From: Zobellella taiwanensis
Lineage (GTDB): Bacteria; Pseudomonadota; Gammaproteobacteria; Enterobacterales; Aeromonadaceae
DNA length: 64,000 nucleotides
Assembly: GCF_003012795.1 (NCBI RefSeq)
Contig: NZ_PXYH01000001.1
Location: 124,001 to 188,000, forward strand
Direction: 5' to 3'
This document shows, piece after piece, positions 57,999-64,000 of this stretch (within the stretch, counting starts at the first letter, position 1; each line of letters opens with the position of its first letter). A model generated the notes under the pieces. That model made no database searches and was not told the DNA's origin. It was given only the letters and a program-made list of their open reading frames with translations. The position numbers and the translations under genes were made by a program.

Positions 57999-59168
57999 TC
58001 ATTCGCCGTCCAGGCCACGCACCGGTTTGATGCTGCCCCACTGTTTGCAGGAAGGGCATTGCCAAAACAGGGTATGGCTGGCAAAGCCGCACTGGCCGCA
58101 GCGATGGCTGGGCTTGGCCTTGATTTGTTCGGCCACCAGCGCCTTGAGCATCTCCAGGCTGGCCCTGGCCCTGCCCTGCTCGGCGTTGGCCGCGTGGTAG
58201 GACATCAGCCGGTAAAAGCCTTTCATGGTGGGATGGCGCTGCAACTGGGACAACACCAACTGCTCGGCGCTGATTTGCCCTTCCCGCTCGGCGACCCGAT
58301 CGGCCAGCATCAGCACGGCACTGGTGCCGCAGCCCCTGGCGACCCAGTGTTCGAGCAGCTCGGCAAACTGCTCGTCCTTGCCCTGCTGGTGGTAGCAATG
58401 CTGCAGATCCGGCAGTACCTCGCTGATAAAATCTTCGTCCTGCTCAACCACCTGCTCCAGACAGGCGGCGGCCTGGCTCCATTGCGCCTGGGCAATGTGG
58501 ATGGCCGCCAGCCGTAAATTGGCCCGTACGCAGCCCGGATCGGCGCGTAATGCCTTTTTCAGGTCCGCTATCGCGCCCTTGTCGTCCTGGCGGCGCCGTT
58601 TTTGTTCGGCCAGCTCGCAATAGAAATGGCCTATGGGCGTCATCGTTTTGATCCCACGGCGCTTGCGCAACCGCTCGGCCACCGCAATGGCCTGCTCCCA
58701 GTCCCGCAGTTGCTGGTAAATCAGCATCAGCTGGCTCAGGGCCTCTTCTTCAAAGTCCGGGTCTTCCTTCAATTCGTTCAGGATGTGCTCGGCCCGGTCA
58801 AGCAGGCCGGCGGCCAGAAAATCCCGTGCTAGCTCCAGCATCGCCAGATGGCGCTGTTCAGGCAGCAGGTTGGGACGTGCGATCAGGTTCTGATGAATGC
58901 GGATGGCTCTGTCCACTTCGCCACGGGAGCGGAACAGATTGCCGAGAGCCAGGTGGGTTTCAATGGTTTCACTGTCGACCTGCAGCAGCTGGATAAAGAG
59001 ATCCACCGCCTTGTCCGGCTCGTCGGACAGTAAAAAATTCAACCCGGCAACGTATTGCCGGGAGAAATGATTGGATTGTTTCTGAGCATCCTGCCGTACT
59101 CCCCTGCGCCCCATATACCAGCCATAGGCCGCCGCCACCGGGAGCAGCAGAAACAGCAATTCCAGCAT
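57999..59168 (-). CDS. lapB: Lipopolysaccharide assembly protein LapB
   Basis: The 389-residue inner-membrane protein is complete: an N-terminal membrane anchor (MLELLFLLLPVAAAYGWYMG), about nine TPR units over residues 35-345 (FLLSDEPDKAVDLFIQLLQV onward), and a C-terminal rubredoxin-like zinc site CGQCGF with CPSCKQWG. LapB guides LpxC to FtsH for degradation and so sets LPS output. It lies 8 nt downstream of lapA, the usual order. Confidence 0.96.
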   Translation of the reverse strand: MLELLFLLLPVAAAYGWYMGRRGVRQDAQKQSNHFSRQYVAGLNFLLSDEPDKAVDLFIQLLQVDSETIETHLALGNLFRSRGEVDRAIRIHQNLIARPNLLPEQRHLAMLELARDFLAAGLLDRAEHILNELKEDPDFEEEALSQLMLIYQQLRDWEQAIAVAERLRKRRGIKTMTPIGHFYCELAEQKRRRQDDKGAIADLKKALRADPGCVRANLRLAAIHIAQAQWSQAAACLEQVVEQDEDFISEVLPDLQHCYHQQGKDEQFAELLEHWVARGCGTSAVLMLADRVAEREGQISAEQLVLSQLQRHPTMKGFYRLMSYHAANAEQGRARASLEMLKALVAEQIKAKPSHRCGQCGFASHTLFWQCPSCKQWGSIKPVRGLDGE

Positions 59169-59176
59169 GGGAGTCG

Positions 59177-59464
59177 TCAGTCCTTAACCGGCAACGCCCT
59201 GAGCTCTTCCAGTTCCTTGTGCTGACGTTCTACTTTCTTGCGCAGTCCCTTGTTGTTCATCTTGAGGCGCAGCATGACCAGGCCAAAGACCAGCCAGCCG
59301 ATAAGAAAACCGGCCACAAACACCACGGCCAACAACGAAGAAAGGCGATAGTCGCCCTGGGCCAGCAGATAGTTGACATGAACCAGCTGGTCGTTTTGCG
59401 CGCCCAGCGTCAAACCCACCGCGAAAAGAATTGCCAGTATTACCAGGCCAAGAATGATTTTCAC
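59177..59464 (-). CDS. lapA: Lipopolysaccharide assembly protein LapA
   Basis: The 95-residue protein has two membrane segments (IILGLVILAILFAVGLTLGA and LLAVVFVAGFLIGWLVFGLV) and a basic, coiled C-terminus (RKKVERQHKELEELRALPVK), the LapA/YciS layout. It forms an operon with lapB. Confidence 0.94.
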   Translation of the reverse strand: MKIILGLVILAILFAVGLTLGAQNDQLVHVNYLLAQGDYRLSSLLAVVFVAGFLIGWLVFGLVMLRLKMNNKGLRKKVERQHKELEELRALPVKD

Positions 59465-59552
59465 CGTATCCTCTCAACTTCCTGATTCCGAGTATCGGCA
59501 TTATCCCGGAAAAGACCGGCCCCCGCCATAAGGCGAGCCGGGAAAAGTGATA

Positions 59553-59834
59553 TTAAGCCGGGTTTACCCGCTCGCGCAGTTCCTTGCCCGGTTTGAAATG
59601 GGGTACATATTTGCCGGTCAATTCCACTTTCTCGCCGGTCTTGGGATTGCGGCCCAGGCGGGGCGCCCGGTAATGGAGCGAGAAACTGCCAAAGCCGCGA
59701 ATTTCAATGCGATCCCCGCTTTGCAGGGTCGAGGCCATCTGTTCGAGAATTTCCTTGATGGCGTTTTCCACTTCCTTGGCGGAAAGGTGGCTGTATTGTT
59801 CGGACAGTCGTTCAATCAGGTCTGATTTGGTCAT
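59553..59834 (-). CDS. ihfB: Integration host factor beta subunit
   Basis: The 93-residue HU/IHF-fold protein begins [14 protein letters not shown] and contains the DNA-intercalating arm signature [20 protein letters not shown] followed by GEKVEL. With IhfA it bends DNA. Its place between rpsA and lapA is the conserved gammaproteobacterial order. Confidence 0.97.
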   Translation of the reverse strand: MTKSDLIERLSEQYSHLSAKEVENAIKEILEQMASTLQSGDRIEIRGFGSFSLHYRAPRLGRNPKTGEKVELTGKYVPHFKPGKELRERVNPA

Positions 59835-59867
59835 GATTCAGTCTCCGGAACATCCAACAAAAAGGGG

Positions 59868-59886
59868 CCGCGAAGGGCCCCCTTTT
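59868..59886 (-). terminator. Hairpin after rpsA
   Basis: Read on the minus strand, AAGGGGGCCC and GGCCCCTTTTT form a stem 15 nt after the rpsA stop. It may limit read-through into ihfB. Confidence 0.65.
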
Positions 59887-59900
59887 CAAATCGGACAGGC

Positions 59901-61571
59901 TTATTCGCCTTTGGCCGCCTTGAACGCTTCCGCCATGGCACTCAGACCAACTTCTTCTTGCTGTTGGTTCAGGTTGTCCATAACGGCTTTCTCTTCAGCT
60001 TCGTCCTTCGCACGGATGGACAGGCTGACGGTGCGGTTCTTGCGATCCACGCCCATGAAGCGCGCTTCGACTTCCTCACCCACGCTCAGCACGGTGGAGG
60101 CGTCTTCGATGCGGTCGCGGGAGATGTCGGCAACGCGGACGTAACCTTCCACGCCTTCTTCCAGCTCAACCACGGCGCCCTTGGCGTCAACGGCGGTGAT
60201 GGTACCCTTAACGATAGCACCTTTCTTGTTGTCAGACAGGTACTTATTGAAGGGGTCCTCGTCGATTTGCTTCACGCCCAGGCTGATGCGCTCGCGCTCG
60301 GGATCGACCTGCAGAACAACGGCGTCGATTTCGTCGCCTTTCTTGAAATCACGAACGGCTTCGTCACCGTTGGCGTTCCAGGAAATGTCGGACAGGTGAA
60401 CCAGACCGTCGATGCCGCCGTCCAGACCGATGAAGATACCGAAGTCGGTGATGGACTTGATCTTGCCGGAAACGCGATCACCCTTGTTGTGGGTCTCGGC
60501 AAACAGCTGCCAGGGGTTGGCTTTGCACTGCTTGAGGCCCAGGGAGATACGACGACGCTCTTCGTCGATGTCCAGAACCATGACATCCACGTTGTCGCCA
60601 ACGGAAACCACTTTGGAGGGGTGGATGTTCTTGTTGGTCCAGTCCATTTCGGACACGTGCACCAGGCCTTCAACGCCTTCTTCGATTTCAACGAAGCAGC
60701 CGTAGTCGGTCAGGTTGGTCACGCGGCCGGACAGACGGGTGCCTTCCGGATAACGGTTGGCGATATCGACCCACGGATCTTCGCCCAGTTGCTTCAGGCC
60801 CAGAGACACACGGGTGCGCTCGCGGTCGAACTTCAGCACTTTAACGTTGATTTCGTCGCCCACGTTCACGATCTCGGACGGATGCTTAACGCGCTTCCAG
60901 GCCATGTCGGTGATGTGCAGCAGGCCGTCTACGCCGCCCAGATCAACGAAGGCACCGTAGTCGGTCAGGTTCTTGACGATACCCTTGACTTCCTGGCCTT
61001 CCTGCAGGTTTTCGAGCAGCTGCTCGCGCTCTACGCTGTTCTCGGTTTCGATCACGGCGCGGCGGGAAACGACCACGTTGTTGCGCTTCTGGTCCAGCTT
61101 GATGACTTTGAACTCAAGCTCTTTGCCTTCCAGGTGCAGGGTGTCGCGTACCGGACGTACGTCGACCAGAGAACCGGGCAGGAAGGCACGGATGCTGTTC
61201 ACTTCTACGGTGAAGCCGCCTTTGACCTTGCCGTTGATAACGCCAACAACGGTTTCCTGATCTTCGTAGGCTTTTTCCAGTTGCAGCCAGGCTTCGTGAC
61301 GCTTGGCTTTTTCGCGGGAAAGCTGAGTCTCGCCGAAACCGTCTTCAACGGCATCCAGAGCTACGTCAACCTGGTCGCCAACGCTGATTTCCAGCTCGCC
61401 CTGGGCGTTCTTGAACTGTTCGGCGGGAATGGCGGATTCGGATTTCAGACCGGCGTCAACCAGAACGATACCGTTCTCGATGGCAACAACGGTACCCTTG
61501 ACGATGGAACCGGGACGGGTTTCGAGCTCTTTCAGAGACTCTTCAAAGAGTTGAGCAAAAGATTCAGTCAT
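59901..61571 (-). CDS. rpsA: 30S ribosomal protein S1
   Basis: The 556-residue protein starts at ATG 61571 ([20 protein letters not shown]), one residue shorter than E. coli S1. It holds six S1 RNA-binding domains, visible as repeats such as [40 protein letters not shown] and [21 protein letters not shown]1 brings mRNAs to the ribosome. A longer frame upstream of 61571 is leader, not protein. It follows cmk as in most relatives. Confidence 0.98.
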   Translation of the reverse strand: MTESFAQLFEESLKELETRPGSIVKGTVVAIENGIVLVDAGLKSESAIPAEQFKNAQGELEISVGDQVDVALDAVEDGFGETQLSREKAKRHEAWLQLEKAYEDQETVVGVINGKVKGGFTVEVNSIRAFLPGSLVDVRPVRDTLHLEGKELEFKVIKLDQKRNNVVVSRRAVIETENSVEREQLLENLQEGQEVKGIVKNLTDYGAFVDLGGVDGLLHITDMAWKRVKHPSEIVNVGDEINVKVLKFDRERTRVSLGLKQLGEDPWVDIANRYPEGTRLSGRVTNLTDYGCFVEIEEGVEGLVHVSEMDWTNKNIHPSKVVSVGDNVDVMVLDIDEERRRISLGLKQCKANPWQLFAETHNKGDRVSGKIKSITDFGIFIGLDGGIDGLVHLSDISWNANGDEAVRDFKKGDEIDAVVLQVDPERERISLGVKQIDEDPFNKYLSDNKKGAIVKGTITAVDAKGAVVELEEGVEGYVRVADISRDRIEDASTVLSVGEEVEARFMGVDRKNRTVSLSIRAKDEAEEKAVMDNLNQQQEEVGLSAMAEAFKAAKGE

Positions 61572-61678
61572 GTTTAATGAATACACTTTTAAAGTTGAAC
61601 ATCCACGGGGCAATCCGGCTCCGGTGGGGTGATTAACACTGACCGGCCTCTTCCTTAAGGCTGGCATTGCCAAATGCT

Positions 61679-62359
61679 TTAGCGGCCAAGCATAACCTTA
61701 GTATGACCCAGGACTTTTTCCAGCACTTGTGTGATGGTCAGGTCGGTGGAGTCGATAACCAGGGCATCGTCGGCCGCCTTGAGGGGCGCCACACTCCGGT
61801 TTCTGTCCCGGTGGTCACGCTCCTGAATTTCGCTTAAAAGGCGGTCAAAGCTAACATCAAAGCCCTTGTCTTGCAACTGTTTAAACCGCCGCTGGGCACG
61901 CTCCTCGGCACTGGCATCGAGGAAGATTTTGACCTGCGCATCGGGGAACACCACTGTGCCCATATCGCGCCCGTCGGCGATAAGTCCGGGCTTGGCACGA
62001 AAGGCGCGCTGGCGCCGTAGCAGGGCCTCGCGCACCCGGGGGAAGGCGGCAACCTTGCTGGCCGCATCGGCGATATCCTGGGTGCGGATACTGCGGGAAA
62101 CGTCTTCGCCCTCCAGTATGGTGCGGATCTGCCCCTGCTCCACCGGAAACTGTACATCCAGGTGTGCCGCCAGGGGCATCAGGCCGGCTTCATCGTCCAG
62201 CGCCACATTGTGATGCAGGGCGGCCAGCGCCAGCACCCGGTAGATGGCGCCGGAGTCGAGCAAATGCCATTCCAGTTGTTCGGCCAGCAACTGGCAAAGG
62301 GTTCCCTTGCCGGCTCCGCCCGGGCCATCGACGGTGATGACGGGAGCTTGTTCAGACAT
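61679..62359 (-). CDS. cmk: Cytidylate kinase
   Basis: The 226-residue enzyme phosphorylates CMP and dCMP. The start at 62359 ([20 protein letters not shown]) is favoured over the ATG at 62371, because GGAGG lies between the two and serves as the ribosome site. The P-loop is GPGGAGKGT, and [20 protein letters not shown] and [20 protein letters not shown] are family segments. It lies upstream of rpsA in the usual pair. Confidence 0.97.
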   Translation of the reverse strand: MSEQAPVITVDGPGGAGKGTLCQLLAEQLEWHLLDSGAIYRVLALAALHHNVALDDEAGLMPLAAHLDVQFPVEQGQIRTILEGEDVSRSIRTQDIADAASKVAAFPRVREALLRRQRAFRAKPGLIADGRDMGTVVFPDAQVKIFLDASAEERAQRRFKQLQDKGFDVSFDRLLSEIQERDHRDRNRSVAPLKAADDALVIDSTDLTITQVLEKVLGHTKVMLGR

Positions 62360-62564
62360 GGCGTCCTCCATAGATCATGAGTTCGGGCAACGCCGGGCCG
62401 GGCCCGGGTTCCGCGCGGCCGGCATTATACCCGAGTTGGGCAACAAAGGCATATATTACAATTAATTAACAATGAGCCCCACGCGATTGAACCTATACCT
62501 GCCCGTTTATCCGCTTTACAATAGCCGCCATTTTTCGTTGATGTGCTAACGCAAGAGGAACGCC

Positions 62565-63164
62565 ATGAGCAGTGTTACCCGGATGGCAAACTCCAAATTG
62601 CCCACCCCCTGGGGCACCTTTACCCTGGTCGGGTTTGAAGAAAAGGGAACGGGCAAGGATCATGCCGCCCTGGTCATGGGCGACATCGGCAACGGTGAAC
62701 CGGTGCTGGCCCGCATCCATTCCGAATGCCTGACCGGCGACGCCCTGTTCAGCCTGCGCTGCGACTGCGGCTTCCAGCTGCAGGCCGCCCTGGAAAACAT
62801 CGCCAGGGAAGGCCGGGGCGTGCTGCTCTATGTCCGCCAGGAAGGCCGGGGCATCGGCCTGCTGAACAAAATCCACGCCTATCACCTGCAGGATCAGGGC
62901 AAGGACACGGTAGAAGCCAATGTCGAGCTGGGTTTCGCCGCCGATATGCGCGATTACACCATCTGCGCCGACATGCTGCGCAGCCTGGGCGTAAGCGGGC
63001 TGCGGCTGATGACCAACAACCCGCGCAAGGTCAAGGCGATGGAAAACTTCGGTATTCCGGTGGTGGAGCGGGTGCCGTTGCAGGAAGGGCGCAACCCCTT
63101 CAACGAGCATTACCTCGACACCAAGGCCGGCAAGCTGGGCCATATGCTCAAGGAGCAGGACTGA
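62565..63164 (+). CDS. ribA: GTP cyclohydrolase II
   Basis: The 199-residue enzyme opens riboflavin synthesis from GTP. The zinc site is in [20 protein letters not shown], the catalytic region in [20 protein letters not shown], and [20 protein letters not shown] is typical. There is no fused RibB domain. It stands alone on the plus strand and ends at a clear terminator. Confidence 0.97.
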   Translation: MSSVTRMANSKLPTPWGTFTLVGFEEKGTGKDHAALVMGDIGNGEPVLARIHSECLTGDALFSLRCDCGFQLQAALENIAREGRGVLLYVRQEGRGIGLLNKIHAYHLQDQGKDTVEANVELGFAADMRDYTICADMLRSLGVSGLRLMTNNPRKVKAMENFGIPVVERVPLQEGRNPFNEHYLDTKAGKLGHMLKEQD

Positions 63165-63170
63165 GCACAA

Positions 63171-63195
63171 AAAACGGGCGCCTGGCGCCCGTTTT
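63171..63195 (+). terminator. Intrinsic terminator after ribA
   Basis: Stem AAAACGGGCGC / GCGCCCGTTTT with a CTG loop, 7 nt after the ribA stop. The A- and T-flanked stem can work in both directions. Confidence 0.88.
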
Positions 63196-63214
63196 GTCGT
63201 TATATCAACACCAG

Positions 63215-63244
63215 ACGCCCTGGGACACTCCCGGGGCGTTTTTT
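63215..63244 (+). terminator. Second hairpin between ribA and fruA
   Basis: ACGCCC and GGGCGT arms, with an inner GGGA / TCCC stem, followed by six T. It serves as a back-up terminator for ribA and separates it from the convergent fruA. Confidence 0.7.
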
Positions 63245-63252
63245 GTGCCGGA

Positions 63253-64000
63253 TTAGGCCCTAGCCCCGGCGGCGGCCGCCAGCATGTCGGCATCGCTGCG
63301 CTTGATCACGGAGTAAATCACCCCGGTCACGATGGAGCCCAGCGCGATGGCCAGCACATACCACAGCACTTGCTGGATGGCGTTGGGGATGAACAGCACG
63401 AAAATGCCGCCATGGGGCGCCAGCAGCTTGGCGCCGAACAGCATGGACAGGGCGCCGGTCAGGGCGCCGCCGATCATGCAGCTCGGGATCACCCGCAGCG
63501 GATCCCGGGCCGCGAAGGGAATGGCCCCTTCGGAGATAAAGCACAGCCCCAGCACGAAGGAGGCCTTGCCTGCTTCCTGCTCGTTGGTGTTGAACTTGCG
63601 CCGGGCCAGGAAGGTGGCGATGCCCATGCCGAGCGCCGGCACCATGCCCGCCGCCATGGCCGCCGCCATGGGACCGTAGGTTTCGGACGCCAGCAGGCCG
63701 ACCGAAAAGGCGTAGGCCGCCTTGTTGACCGGACCGCCCATGTCGAAGCACATCATGGCGCCGATGATGATGCCGAGCAGCACGGCGTTGGCCGAGCCCA
63801 TGTTGTTGAGGAAGTCGGTCATGGTGTTCATGATGGCCGCAACCGGGCCGCCGACGATGTAGATCATCACCAGGCCGGTAAAGAGGCTGGCGAACAGCGG
63901 GATGATCAGAATCGGCTTGAGCGACTCCAGGCTCTTCGGCATGGGGATGTTGCGTGCCAGGAAGCGGGCGGCATAGCCGGCCAGGAAACCACTGGCGATA
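63253..64000 (-). CDS. fruA: Fructose PTS permease EIIC, C-terminal part
   Basis: The frame is open to the window edge, so the start and any EIIB domains lie outside. The visible part is the fructose EIIC membrane domain with several segments: IIPLFASLFTGLVMIYIVGG, NAVLLGIIIGAMMCFDMGGP followed by VNKAAYAFS, CFISEGAIPFAARDPLRVIP, and a last segment near VLWYVLAIALGSIVTGVIYS. It brings in fructose as fructose-1-phosphate. Internal ATGs give shorter frames that are not real starts. Confidence 0.93.
   Translation of the reverse strand, partial: IASGFLAGYAARFLARNIPMPKSLESLKPILIIPLFASLFTGLVMIYIVGGPVAAIMNTMTDFLNNMGSANAVLLGIIIGAMMCFDMGGPVNKAAYAFSVGLLASETYGPMAAAMAAGMVPALGMGIATFLARRKFNTNEQEAGKASFVLGLCFISEGAIPFAARDPLRVIPSCMIGGALTGALSMLFGAKLLAPHGGIFVLFIPNAIQQVLWYVLAIALGSIVTGVIYSVIKRSDADMLAAAAGARA

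Noticed and set aside
59958-61577. Plus-strand open frame of 539 codons opposite rpsA
   Set aside because: Repetitive shadow of the six S1 domains; no independent evidence.
61572-61673. N-terminal extension of rpsA
   Set aside because: S1 begins [13 protein letters not shown] at 61571; the upstream codons are leader.

Overview
The window reads as the chromosome of a gammaproteobacterium, most likely of the Aeromonadales (Oceanimonas, Oceanisphaera or Zobellella type). The evidence is the conserved block cmk-rpsA-ihfB-lapA-lapB-pyrF, an ECF sigma factor followed by a DUF3379 protein, H-NS, fadIJ with a separate fadL, and GC-rich housekeeping DNA. The assignment is inferred from gene content and style, since no search could be run.

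Positions 1-38432 are a large surface-polysaccharide (capsule-like) locus exported by an ABC transporter. It opens with the end of a KpsM-type permease, the KpsT-type ATPase and a KpsE-type co-polymerase, and closes with a two-module KpsC-type Kdo transferase. Between them lie the precursor genes wecB/wecC (UDP-ManNAc and UDP-ManNAcA), galU (UDP-glucose), glmM (glucosamine-1-P) and rmlBDAC (dTDP-rhamnose). Six further glycosyltransferase genes are present, some very large and multi-domain. There is also a methyltransferase/coiled-coil protein that could be a chain terminator or ruler, a duplicated heparinase II/III-like protein, two neighbouring proteins sharing a 'YPDV' repeat, and an AlgX-like SGNH protein. 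No Wzx or Wzy is seen, as expected for ABC export. Base composition is a mosaic: about 8.5-17.0 kb, 21.1-22.8 kb and 28.3-29.7 kb are clearly AT-rich against GC-rich flanks, which points to repeated import. Within the locus a pgi copy is dead, carrying a nonsense codon and an ISAs1-family insertion, and three ISAs1-type 3' ends mark recombination points.

Positions 38.4-41.8 kb are an accessory junction. It holds a lone TnpB with an unusual RuvC active site, then a hipA-hipB toxin-antitoxin module bracketed by two identical 45-nt palindromes.

Positions 41.8-64 kb are core genome: htpG with a recognisable heat-shock promoter, a four-copy 47-nt tandem repeat, fadIJ with a FadR-like operator, an ECF sigma/DUF3379 pair, putP, fadL, an EAL-HDOD protein, an NhaC-type antiporter with tdk, hns, a DUF3820 gene with pyrF, lapB-lapA, ihfB, rpsA, cmk, ribA, and the 3' end of a fructose PTS permease running off the window. 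No tRNA, rRNA or CRISPR array was recognised.
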